DNA from: Rubrobacter marinus
GTDB lineage: Bacteria > Actinomycetota > Rubrobacteria > Rubrobacterales > Rubrobacteraceae
Reading direction: 5' to 3'
NCBI RefSeq assembly: GCF_011492965.1
Contig: NZ_CP045121.1
Coordinates: 372,001-436,000 of the forward strand
Length of the DNA: 64,000 nt
Shown in pieces: positions 46,082 through 55,294 of the stretch. The position numbers and the translations under genes are program-made. How positions within the stretch are numbered: the stretch's first letter is position 1; every line of letters starts with the position of its first letter. The notes under the pieces were generated by a model. It was given only the letters and a program-made list of their open reading frames with translations. It was not told the DNA's origin and did not search any database.

Positions 46082-48411
46082 CTACGGCGCCCCGTCCGAC
46101 GGCTGGCCGCCTGCGAGCTCGAACTCGGCGAGCACCTCGTCGTCCGTGCGCGACACCGTGACGGAGAGCAGGGTCGCACAGTTCGGGCAGTAGGAGCGGT
46201 ACAGGCGCACGCGCTCGTCGTCGACGTACAGTTTGGGATCCACGAAGAACGGGCCCGCCTCGGTGACGGAGGTCTCCTCGACGGCAAGGTAATGTTTGAA
46301 GTTTTCGTCCATCGGGCCGAAACCCTGGCTGCACCCCGCGCAACTCGCCTCGCCGTTCCTGACGCTCACGTAGCCGCCGATCTGGGCTCCGTCTTCTCGC
46401 CCGTCCGTGGCACGGGTCCCGTTCTTCTCCGGGACCTTCGCGCTTGCCAGGCGCTCTTCCCGTATCCGTCGGCGCTTCGCCTCGGTCGCGTCCCCGTCCA
46501 CGGACGTCGCCCCGTCCAGAACCACCCCGTACATCTTCTCGGCCATGCCTTCGCTCACCGCTCCCGACCGGACGTCGTCAGCGACCAGGCTCGGGTCCCG
46601 GTCCAGCGGGTCGCCGAAGCCGCCGGTGGAGCACCACCACCACTCGACCACGTCGTCCGCGCCCACGGGCGCCGGCGGGTCTTTGTCTATCTGGGGCTCT
46701 ATCTTCCCGCCCAGCTCGTCGATGCCCTCTGGCGCCTTCCCGTCGGCGAACTGCTTGCGGACGTTGGTCTCGCGCACTATCTTCGTCTCTGTCCGGGTGC
46801 CGGGGTACCCGCCGAGGATCCCGTGCGTCTTGGGGATCCCGTAGACCGTGCACGTGGCGAGCGAGACGTCGCCCTTGTGCGGCGTGTAGGCGATGACGCC
46901 GCCGCTGCCGCCCCGGAACTTGCCCGGGCCCGCCGAGTCGGTCTGCTCCTTGCGGTAGAGGTACAGGATCGGCCAGCTCTGCTCGTAGAACTCCACGTTG
47001 GGGCCCTGAGCGGTGGGGCACCCGACCCAGCCGTCGCCGCCCTGGCCGTCCCGAAACGGCGTAGCACCCGTGGAGCCGATAACCCCGTCGAGCATCGGGC
47101 CGATAAAGAACTCGTCCCGCTGGGTGGTCCCGGCGATGACGTTGAACATCCAGTGGGCGTGGGTCGGGGTGACCACGCTCTCCCAGAGCTCCCGGTCTTC
47201 GGAGGAGAGGATCATCTTGTCCATCACCGACTGGGCCATGCTGATCGCCATCTCGTTGCCGTAGGTGCCGGCCGGGCTCACGGCCGCGCCATACGTTGGA
47301 CAGGTAATGGTGCCGGGCGTCGGCTCGAATTGGCACCTGCGCAGGACCCCGCCCACCGCACCCATCAGCTCGGGGAGCAGCAGGACGGCGATCGGGGTCA
47401 CCGCGCACCCGCGCCACGCCGCGAACGGCACGTTGATGCAGCCGCTCTGCTCCTCGGTCCCCCGGTTCCTGAAGATGAGGTTCGTCCCCTTCTTCTCGAG
47501 CTCGAGTTCGACCCTGTACGTGCCGGAGTCGCCGGTGAACGCGCGCTCCATGAACACGCGCTCGCGCCACGTCCCGTCGGGGATCTTCTCCAGCTTGTCG
47601 ACGAACGCCTGCTCCCCCGTGTCGATGATCTTGCGCATCGACGACTTGACGGTGCTCGCCCCGTACTTCTCGATGAGCCCGAGGATGATCTTCTTCGTGT
47701 GGTTGTTCCCCGCAATAGCCGAGCGGAGATCCAGGGAGAGGTGGACGGGCATGCGCGAATGACGCCGGTACAGCTCCTCCATCTGCGGGTCCACCTTGCC
47801 GGCCTTCACTATCTTGAAGGGCGGCAGCGGCGTCGGGTCGTGGAAGATGTCGGTCGCCGTCTGGCAGAAGCTGCCGGGCACGACGCCACCCAGATCGTTC
47901 TGGTGCGCCGAGGTAACCACCCAGCAGAATAGCTCTCCCTCCCAGAAGATGGGCGTGAGGAAGTTGACATCGGGCTGGTGGCCCGTGCCGATCCAAGGGT
48001 CGTTGCTGAGGAACGTGTCGCCGTCGTGGATCCCGGGGTCGGCGCTCCGGTTCTCGAGTACGTAACGGACGTTCAGGTCTGTCCACCCCGAGAAGTATTG
48101 GAGGAACGGTCCGTAGAAGATCGGCTCCCCGAGCTCCGTGAGGATCGTAACCTGAAAGTCCCGCGTCTCCAGCGTGATGGGTGACACGGCGAGCTTCTCG
48201 ATGGTCTTGCCGTGTTCGATCGTCGCGTTCCACAGGCTGTAGCGGACGACCTCGTGCGTGATCGCGTCGACCGGATCGTTCCCCCCGGTGTGGAGATCCA
48301 GGCCGTCGTCTATGTCGAGCGTCTCACCCGTGATGTACGGGAGGAACTTGCTGTCCCACCCCGACGTGTCGAAGCCCTCCGGCACCATCTGGGCACACCG
48401 TACTTAGCCAT
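46082..48411 (-). CDS. Hydantoinase B / ketone carboxylase alpha-like subunit with C-terminal zinc domain
   Basis: HyuB/oxoprolinase family. Clear reading runs from ATG 48388 (768 aa). However, an ATG at 48411 with AGGAGG upstream and overlapping the hyuA stop (ATGGCTAA) is more natural, if one base is missing near 48392; that gives 776 aa. Motifs: THEVVRYSLWNATIEHG, SNDPWIGTGHQPDV, GGFGDPLDRDP. The last ~130 residues have CAGC...CPNCATLL resembling the acetone carboxylase gamma subunit (zinc binding). With the HyuA-like partner it may carboxylate a ketone using ATP. N-methylhydantoinase is the alternative. Confidence 0.8.
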
Positions 48412-50532
48412 TGCCCTGCGCCTCCTTATCGAAGAAGAGCTCGTAGTCGCCGTAAGAGTTCTTGTGCACCCGCTGACCCTCCCGAGCCACCACGGTCGTG
48501 TCCGGCAGGTCTATGAGCACCGGTCCCGCAACGGTCGTATCCGGGCCATCCTCATCCCGTCGTAGACCGGCGTCGAGATGGGCTGACCGCTCCGGTCCCA
48601 GTAGACCTCGCGCGGGGGTCTCTCGGCGCCGCCCTCCGGCCCCGCTCCGTTCTCCCCTACGCGCGGGTACTTCGAGACCTCCCCGAACCCGTGGCAAGCG
48701 GCCGAGACGAGCTCGACGCGGGCCTCCGGAAGCTGCGTAGCCATGCCGTAGCGCTGCTCGTAAAGCTCCGTGAACTGCTCGACCACGGACTCCACGCCCC
48801 TGCCGTCGAGGTTCTCCTGCGGGAACTCCACTCGGAGGTCGTGGCCCTGTCCCTCGTAGCGCATCCTCAAGCTGAGCTCGAACCGGCGCTTGCCCTCGTC
48901 GAACCCCTCCTCGGCGAGGGCCCCGCGCGCCCTGTCCATCAGCTCGCCGAAGACCTCGGCCAGAACCTTTGCGTCGAACGGCGGGAGCATCTTGAGGTTC
49001 TGCTCGAAGCTGTGGCGGACGTCCGAGGCCGAGATGCCGTAGGCCGACCACAGCGGCGCCAGGCGACCGGGGACGTACACCGAGCGGATCCCGAGCTCGG
49101 CGGCGTAGGAGTAGCCGTGGAGCGGCCCCGCCCCGCCGTAGGCGATAGCCACGAAGTCTCGGGGGTCGAACCCCCGCCCGATGACCTCGTTGCTGATGAG
49201 GGCCGCCATCTTGTTCTCGATAACGTCCACGATCCCCCGGGCCACCTCCAGCGGCGGGAGACCCACCCGCTCGGCCAGCCCGCTGACCGCTGCGTAGGCC
49301 GCCTCGCGACTCAGCCGGAACCCGCTCTTCTCGCCGCTGCCGAACCTCGTCTCCGGGTCGATGTAGCCGATCAGCAGGTTGGCGTCGGTGACCGTGGGCT
49401 CGGTGCCGCCGAACCCGTAGCAGGCCGGGCCGGGGTCCGCCCCGGCGCTCCTCGGGCCTACCTGCAACGTCTCGTTGATCTCGTCCACCCAGGCGATGCT
49501 CCCGCCGCCAGCGGCGATCGACGTGACGTCGAGCTTGGGGATGCGGTAGACGTACTTGTCGACGACGGTCTCTTCCTGCACGAGCGGTGCCCCGTCCACG
49601 ATCAGGCCGACCTCGAAGCTCGTGCCGCCCATGTCGGTGCCGATGATGTTGTCGCTGCCGACCTGCTCCGCGGCCCGTGCGCACGCCGCGAGCCCGCCGA
49701 CCGGCCCGGAGCCGATCATCATGACCGGGTAGTTCCGCACCTTCTCCGGCGTGGTCGTGCCGCCGTTGGCCTGCATGATCTGGAACGGGCCGGCGTAGCG
49801 GCGCTGGCGGAGCTCCCCCTCTACGTCGGAGAGGTAAGCCGACGTGCTCGGACCCACCATCGAGTTGATGGCGGTACCGGTGAACCGCTCGTACTCCCCG
49901 AGGGAGGGGGACACCTCGTGCGACAACGACGTGTAGACGTTCAGGTCCGACTCGTCGATAAGCTCCCTCACCCGTAGCTCGTGGGCCGGGTTCGCGAAGC
50001 TCCACAAGAAACCGCAGGCGACCGCCTCCACGCCGGCGTCCCGAAACCGCGCTATGGCGTCCCGGACCTCGTCTTCGTCGAGCGGGATGATCACGTCGCC
50101 GTCGACGTCGACGCGCTCCGTGACGCCCACGATCAACTCGGCCGGCACCAGCGGCACGGGCCTCCGGGCCTTGGCGATGTGCAGCAGGTTCTCGGCGGGC
50201 TCCCCGTGAATGCGCCCCATCCCCTTGGCGAGGCGCAGAGTGCCCTCGTGGCCCTTCGTCGTGATCATCCCGACCCGGGCACCGCCTCGCTGCACCATGA
50301 TGTTCGTCGCCACGGTCGACCCGTGGGCGATACGGATAGCGTTCTCCATGAGCCGCGAGGCATCCATCCCAAGCTGCGCCGCGGCGGCCTCGATGCTCGA
50401 AAAGAACCCCGTCTTGAAGTTGTCCGACGGCGAGCTGCGGGCCTTGGCCGTGGTCACCCGGCCGGAATCCTCGATGACCACACAATCCGTGAACGTACCG
50501 CCCACGTCGATCGAGATGACGTACTTGTGCAC
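48404..50532 (-). CDS. Hydantoinase A / ketone carboxylase beta-like subunit (single-base frame break)
   Basis: HyuA family, 709 aa when one base is restored near 48547. N-terminal ASKHA ATPase motif DVGGTFTDCVV, the hydantoinase A core GTDMGGTSFEVGLI, AAGGGSIAWVD, GPACYGFGG and a C-terminal beta-rich domain. The end (DTTVVAREGQ, then DYELFF) reads in a second frame to a TAA at 48406. ATP-dependent activation of the substrate is its expected role in hydantoinase or acetone/acetophenone carboxylase complexes. First gene of the leftward operon; AAGGGGAG upstream of the ATG. Confidence 0.85.
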
Positions 50533-50875
50533 GAACCTACTCCCCTTCCCCTCGTCCTCCCCGCGAGAATGCTAATGAGGCAACTCGTTAGGCGCAAGTC
50601 ACCATCGTTCCGTTTGAGGGAGTTCCGACGCATGAGTCGTCGGGCCAGCACCCCGCCGCTTGTCTACCCGCCGAAACTCCGTATGCGCGAGGCTACGACA
50701 TTTGATTTTGTAGTCGAATGCACGGAGACTTCAGTGGTCGGTCTTGCGGATGTAGGTTGCGTTCTTTGCACCCGCAGTTGCCCCCGTGTTGGGGAGAAGA
50801 TGTATTACTTGTATTGCGTGTAGCAAGGAATATGAAACTCCTTGCGTTGACGTCTCCACGGGGTGAGGTGTGACG
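50533..50875. other. Divergent intergenic region with small hairpin
   Basis: 343 bases, more AT-rich than its neighbours near 50690-50850, between divergent hyuA-like and redoxin genes. A hairpin GCAAGGA/TCCTTGC (50823-50845, 9-nt loop) precedes the redoxin gene. Both promoters should lie here, but I could not assign convincing -35/-10 pairs. Confidence 0.4.
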
Positions 50876-52063
50876 ATGAGCACGACCATCTTGTAGGATC
50901 GCGAGTCCGTAATCGCCGAAGACGCCAGGGAAGAAGGGGAGCGGCTCTGGGTCTCTGCCGAAGACCTTGCCTCGGCGACCGGTTAGGTGCTGAAGCCCGA
51001 GGGGCTTTGCAAGGGCGAGTTCTGCTCGCCGCTGCCCGCCGACGGCTCGTGGCGCGACGCTGAAGGAAGGGTGGATCTCACCGCCTTCGCCCGGCGCTTC
51101 GACCGGCCGGTCGTTCGCGATGAGGAGCACTCCGTCTGGGCCTTCGGTGAGAGCGCGAGCGCCCGCAAGGACGACCTCCTCTCCCTCCAGGCACCCGACT
51201 TCGCGCTCCCGGACCTCGACGGGAACATGCACTCCCTCTCGGACTACCGGGGGAAGAAGGTATTCCTCTACGCCTTGGCCTCTTGGTGAGGGTGCAGCTT
51301 CGACCTGCCCGTGTGGCAGGTGATCTACGACGAGCTGAGGGACCGTAACTTCGAGATAATCGCCGTCGCGCTCGACACGGGCGGGAGGGCAGCCGTCGAG
51401 CACCACATCCGCCCCACCGACCTCGACGAGCGCCCGGAGGCGGCGAGGAGGATAACGGGCTGGGACGAGTCGGAGTGGGGCCGCAAGGCTCCGCCGCAGT
51501 ACCCCTGCCTGATAGACGAAGAGCACGTAGTCGCCGGCCTCTACGGGATGATCAACGTCCCCAGCGCCGTGTGGATAAACGAGGAGGGGCGGATCGTGCG
51601 CCCCGTCGAAGTCCCCGGTTTCGGCGACGACTGGCGCTACATGCACCGGGAGACCTTCGAACTGCCGGACGACAAGGCCGCCCGGCAGCAGACGTACCGC
51701 CACGTCTACGTCGACGCCCTCAGGGACTGGGCGCACAAAGGCGAGTACAGCGAGTACGCCCTCCCGGCCGACGAGGTCCGCCGGAGGCTTCAACCACCCG
51801 GAGAGGACGACGTCCTCGCCGCGGCCCACGCTCGCCTCGGCCGCCACCTCTACCGCGAGGGGCACCTCGAGGCCGCCAAGCGCCACCTACAGGAGGCCGC
51901 CCGGCTCTCCCCGGAAAAGTGGAACTACCTCCGCCAGAGCCTGTCGCTCGACCCGGAACTGGTCGGTCAGATAAACGTCACGCCGGAGTTCTGGGAGGTG
52001 TTCGACGCCATCGGCGACGCAACCTTCTACGAATCCGCCGACCTACCAGGGATGCCGCGCTAG
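50876..52063 (+). pseudogene. TlpA-like redoxin with in-frame TAG, TAG, TGA (possible selenoprotein)
   Basis: A single 396-codon frame with GAGGTG before its ATG. It has an N-terminal WVSAEDLASATG...LKPEGLCKGEFC region, a thioredoxin-fold redoxin domain (FALPDLDGNMHSLSDYRGKKVFLYALASW) and a TPR-like C-terminal tail. Stops interrupt it at 50894 (TAG), 50984 (TAG) and 51287 (TGA). The TGA sits in ASW-stop-GC, where I expect relatives to have the redox cysteine of WCGC. No indels are seen, unlike the other broken genes here. A hairpin fitting the bacterial SECIS pattern follows the TGA. Either a decaying gene with three nonsense changes, or a Sec-containing protein whose N-terminus is interrupted. 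Confidence 0.65.
51303..51321 (+). promoter_or_regulatory. SECIS-like hairpin after the in-frame TGA
   Basis: ACCTGCC (51303-51309), loop CGTGT, GGCAGGT (51315-51321): a perfect 7-bp stem starting 13 bases after the TGA at 51287-51289. The apical loop begins 20 bases after the TGA and has a G among its first two bases, matching the published bacterial SECIS rules (16-37 bases, G in the first two loop positions). Such short stems also arise by chance in GC-rich DNA. Confidence 0.4.
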
Positions 52064-52320
52064 ACTACCGCGGGAGGAGTCGCCAACTGTAGAGCAGCGA
52101 CCCCCTCAGGTACGCGAGGTAGAGCACGTTCGCGCCTAACAGAGCTACGTTTAAGGTGCCTAGCGCCGCCGACAGGGACCTCGAGACTACGGGACTCGGG
52201 ACCAAATCATCTGCGTCTTTTGGCCGTTCCGAAAAGGATAAGTGGTCAAATCGGCGGCACACGCCGAACGGCCCCTTGCTTTGCCGACGTAAAAAGATGG
52301 TGTTTGCAGACATTTCGCAG

Positions 52321-52361
52321 CGCGCTTGGCAGGATTCCAACCTGCGGCCTTCTGATTCGTA
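52321..52361 (-). other. 3' half of tRNA-Arg(ACG): putative attachment site
   Basis: On the minus strand the sequence reads CTACGAA (anticodon loop, ACG), TCAGA (3' anticodon stem), a variable loop, and a T-arm GCAGG-TTGGAAT-CCTGC, then acceptor-like bases. The 5' half is missing: the preceding bases do not pair with TCAGA. The T-loop carries TTGG instead of TTCG. A 3' tRNA half from anticodon loop to acceptor is the typical att identity block left by tRNA-targeting integrases. It marks the left edge of the accessory island. Confidence 0.55.
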
Positions 52362-52552
52362 GTCCCCTACCCCCGATTCCGGCCCGTTCCGCTGCGTCCT
52401 AAATTGTCATATTTTGCAGGTGTTTTGCAAGCATGACTTCTTTGCTTGTTCCGCCCTGTACCGGCCTGATCTGGCCCGGTTGCAGTACGGGTTGCAGTAC
52501 TTTCTATCGGCTATACTAATGTAACTAAGATATCGATAAGGGGGGAGGTACA
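52362..52552. other. AT-richer spacer with direct repeat upstream of the peroxidase
   Basis: This stretch completes the gap 52064-52552, which is otherwise free of genes apart from the tRNA fragment. It contains GGTTGCAGTAC twice in tandem (about 52479-52500) and a TATACT hexamer (52512-52517) that could be the -10 of the heme peroxidase gene. A well-spaced -35 was not found. Confidence 0.35.
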
Positions 52553-54037
52553 GTGCCGGATCCACGTGTCACCTCGCATGGCGGCGATGGTCCCGAAGTG
52601 AGTTACAGGCAATTGCGTCCGCGTGATCCCGAACAGGCAGATTACCTACGCCTTTTCCCAGAGCTACGGCCGCTGGTAGTACCGCGCTCCGTGCTGCATC
52701 GTATAGGCGGTTCTTCCGGGCCAATGGTCGAACCTGACCAGAGCCAGCCTGGGGGGTGGGGCGGACAATCCCAACCGCAGCCAAACGATAACTCGCTAAT
52801 TCCTGCCGGCTACACCTACCTTGGTCAGTTCATAGACCACGATTTGACGCTGGACTTCACCTCAGATCCTTCTCGGCGCAACTTAATCGGTGAGCTGCCC
52901 AATGCCCGTACTCCCACCTTCGATTTGGACAGCGTGTACGGTCTTGGTCCCGAGGTCCATCCGTACCTGTACGACAAGAGCGACCGCCTCCTAGTAGAAG
53001 GCCGGGAAGACGGGCGCGGAGATCTACAGCGGCGTGCGGGTACCGGTCAGGGACCAGGCGAGGCCGTAGCCATCATCGGCGATCCGCGTAACGACGAAAA
53101 TAAGCTCGTAGCACAGGTGCATCTGGTCTTCGCCAACCTGCACAACAGGTTTATGGAGCGTTTCGGAGGCGATTTTGAGACGGCACGGCGTTTCACGCGC
53201 TGGCACTATCAGTGGGTGGTGCTGCACGATTTCTTGCCTCGCATTGTTGGCGAGGACCTCGTTGACGACGTGCTGTTAGCTGGACCAATCTTCTTTACCG
53301 AGGGGAAGCGAAATGCTATTCCGGTAGAGTTCAGCGTCGCTGCTTACCGATTCGGCCACAGCCAAGTACGCCCCGACTACGTCGTTAATAATAGTTCCGG
53401 ACCTTTGCCGCTGTTCGCACTAGACGGTGATGCTACGGGCAACGACCTGCGTGGGTCTACAAGGATCACCGCGAGCAACAGAATCGAGTGGCGCCTGTTC
53501 TTCGACTTCAACGGCAGCAACCCACAACCTACTCGGCTTATCGATACCAAGCTCTCCTCGGCCTTGTTTCGCATGTTCCCTGGACCTCCCGGAGGTTCCT
53601 CCGATGTTCAACCTGACGAGCGGTTACTAGCATTTCGCAACCTGCGCCGCGGCGTCGCCATGGGCCTGCCCTCTGGTGAGGCCGTGGCGAACCATATGCT
53701 TGCTGTGCTTAACCAAACTGGTAGGCCGACTCATGGCCTACAGATTCTCACTGACGAACAGCTTGGCGGCCAACCGTACCGGGATGCGCGGGGACAGGGG
53801 GAAACTCCATTATGGTACTGGATTCTAGCTGAGGCTGGAGCGCTCGCTAGCGGCCAGCGGCTTGGTCCGGTCGGTGGGCGGATCGTTGCCGAGGTTCTAG
53901 TAGGGCTACTGGAAAATGACGAGCGTTCCTTCATTAGTGAGGACCCTGGTTGGGAGCCCTTCGAAGACCTCAAACGGAATGGAAAATTCGATATGGCTGC
54001 CTTACTTATTGCTTCGGGGGATGTAACCGCTGCATAA
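52553..54037 (+). CDS. Animal-type heme peroxidase (peroxidase-cyclooxygenase superfamily)
   Basis: 494 aa from the GTG at 52553 with GGGGGGAGGT upstream. The distal haem motif GQFIDHDLTLD gives His96; the proximal histidine is in AYRFGHSQVRPDY (His269). RRGVAMGLPSGEAVA near the end is also typical of bacterial peroxidockerin/peroxinectin-like proteins. No signal peptide, so cytosolic or exported by another route. Codon use and base composition are visibly less GC-rich than neighbouring genes, which fits recent acquisition with the island. Probably oxidises halides or organic substrates with hydrogen peroxide. Confidence 0.85.
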   Translation: MPDPRVTSHGGDGPEVSYRQLRPRDPEQADYLRLFPELRPLVVPRSVLHRIGGSSGPMVEPDQSQPGGWGGQSQPQPNDNSLIPAGYTYLGQFIDHDLTLDFTSDPSRRNLIGELPNARTPTFDLDSVYGLGPEVHPYLYDKSDRLLVEGREDGRGDLQRRAGTGQGPGEAVAIIGDPRNDENKLVAQVHLVFANLHNRFMERFGGDFETARRFTRWHYQWVVLHDFLPRIVGEDLVDDVLLAGPIFFTEGKRNAIPVEFSVAAYRFGHSQVRPDYVVNNSSGPLPLFALDGDATGNDLRGSTRITASNRIEWRLFFDFNGSNPQPTRLIDTKLSSALFRMFPGPPGGSSDVQPDERLLAFRNLRRGVAMGLPSGEAVANHMLAVLNQTGRPTHGLQILTDEQLGGQPYRDARGQGETPLWYWILAEAGALASGQRLGPVGGRIVAEVLVGLLENDERSFISEDPGWEPFEDLKRNGKFDMAALLIASGDVTAA

Positions 54038-54078
54038 CCAGTTACCTGCTTAAACTGCAGCGGTGAAAGAACCAGTGG

Positions 54079-54312
54079 GACGGGTGGCAGAAGATCAGCC
54101 TATGGCGCTTGGCGGAGGCCGCCGATGCCCTGGGGCTGGACCTGAGTATCTATCTGTGCCCGGCTCCCCGCCTCAAGCCCCTCGAGGCCGGCAGGAGGCG
54201 TCGGTTGAACCCGAAGCGCCCAACGCGCGCCTCTCCTCCTTTCGAGCCCCGGCGCACCCGGAATCCGAACCCTCTTCGTTTTCCGGTACGCGAGCCCCAG
54301 GACGCGCCGTAG
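54079..54312 (+). pseudogene. Possible remnant of an XRE/HTH-type protein C-terminus
   Basis: The frame reads DGWQKISLWRLAEAADALGLDLSIYL, a pattern seen at the C-terminal side of small HTH regulators, then a low-complexity Arg/Pro tail to a stop at 54310. No start or upstream domain is present because the preceding gene ends just before. A weak call; the rest of 54038-54348 shows nothing. Confidence 0.25.
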
Positions 54313-54348
54313 CATCGACGCAACGGCAAGCGGACGCGGGAGGGCGAG

Positions 54349-54543
54349 ATGGACGCCGAGCACGAGTACCTGAAGGTCCCGGAGGTGGCGAAGGTGCTGC
54401 GCATAGCCCGCAGCCGCGCCTACGAGCTGGTCGCCGAGGGCGAGATCCCGGCCGTCAAGATCGGTCGCAGCGTGCGGGTGAGCCGCAAGGACCTCGACCG
54501 CTGGCTTGAAGGCCAGAGCTACACAAACGTTGTCCAGGGCTAG
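54349..54543 (+). CDS. Excisionase-type helix-turn-helix DNA-binding protein
   Basis: 64 aa: YLKVPEVAKVLRIARSRAYELVAEGEIPAVKIGRSVRVSRKDLDRWL is a complete HTH_17/excisionase (MerR-like) domain. GGGAGGGCGAG precedes the ATG. Such proteins serve as recombination directionality factors of integrative elements. It lies about 2 kb from the tRNA-Arg fragment but no intact integrase accompanies it within the window, so it may be residual or serve a distant one. Confidence 0.8.
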   Translation: MDAEHEYLKVPEVAKVLRIARSRAYELVAEGEIPAVKIGRSVRVSRKDLDRWLEGQSYTNVVQG

Positions 54544-54570
54544 GACCCTTTTTGGGGGTAGTTCCGAGGG

Positions 54571-55290
54571 TTACTCCCAGATGCATCGGGGAGGACCGCA
54601 GCGGAGCCGGAGACGCTGCTTGACCCCGGCGTCTCTGCGGGAGGCGTAGAAGCCCATCTCCCGCGCGAGGCGCCGGTTGAAAAGGTCCGCGGCTTCGTCG
54701 CACGGCAGGTGACCTTTTCGGACCGCGTGCGCCAGCAGACCACAGGTCCTCAGCACAGGAACGCCCGGGTACAGGCAACGCACCAGCTGTACCGCAGCTC
54801 TGTCGTCCACGAGGAAGGCAAAACCGCGGCTCGCGGCGACTGCGGCGGCCTCGGCCTCGCCGGCGTCGAGCTCTATCCTGCCTCGGACGTCCGGGCACCG
54901 TCGGCGGACCTCGTTGCGAATCTTCTTGCTCCTGAAGGTCGAGGCCAGGGCCAACTCACTTGTGGTAGGAGCTGCGGTCTGCCACGTGGTGCCCTTACCC
55001 AGTGCAAATGCCCTGATATATGACGCCCAAGGCTTGTAGGGCTCGTTGCCCGGAAACTGCGAAAGGTACAGAGGCCGCAGGAACTCGGATGAGGGCTCTG
55101 CATCGAGCGGGTCAAGCGGGGGGATAGCTTCCTGATCGTCCAGCACGGAGGGCGAAAGAAAGACCGGCCCACCGAGGAGCCGGTCGAGAAGATGGGCGTA
55201 GCCCGTGTTGACGAAGTTGGAGAGCAGGCTGGTGTCGGCGATGCAGCCTCCGCTCAGGGCCTGCTCTACCCAGGGCTCTTCGACATCCAC
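54571..55290 (-). CDS. PIN-like ribonuclease domain toxin
   Basis: 239 aa. N-terminal CIADTSLLSNF carries the first acidic residue (Asp19), a LDAGEAEAAAVA block carries Glu145/Glu147, and LVDDRAAVQL gives Asp162/Asp163. Together with VPVLRTCGLLAHAVRKGHL this matches the PIN/DUF3368-type fold. It is encoded 4 bases after the ImmA/XRE gene on the same strand. Pairing of COG2856-XRE antitoxins with PIN-like toxins is known from comparative genomics, so a toxin-antitoxin pair is likely. It would cleave RNA. Confidence 0.7.
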   Translation of the reverse strand: MDVEEPWVEQALSGGCIADTSLLSNFVNTGYAHLLDRLLGGPVFLSPSVLDDQEAIPPLDPLDAEPSSEFLRPLYLSQFPGNEPYKPWASYIRAFALGKGTTWQTAAPTTSELALASTFRSKKIRNEVRRRCPDVRGRIELDAGEAEAAAVAASRGFAFLVDDRAAVQLVRCLYPGVPVLRTCGLLAHAVRKGHLPCDEAADLFNRRLAREMGFYASRRDAGVKQRLRLRCGPPRCIWE

Positions 55291-55294
55291 GCTC

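Noticed and set aside
50686..50823. Cys-containing mini-ORF ending MYYLYCV before the redoxin
   Set aside because: No start with an RBS and no known pattern; probably chance coding in a divergent promoter region.
50876..52063. Explaining the redoxin stops by the deletion-type errors seen elsewhere
   Set aside because: All three stops are in one continuous frame; no base addition removes them without breaking the downstream homology.
52262..52362. The plus-strand peptide ending WQDSNLRPSDS as a real protein end
   Set aside because: This string is the well-known translation of a tRNA 3' half read in antisense; it is explained by the tRNA-Arg fragment.
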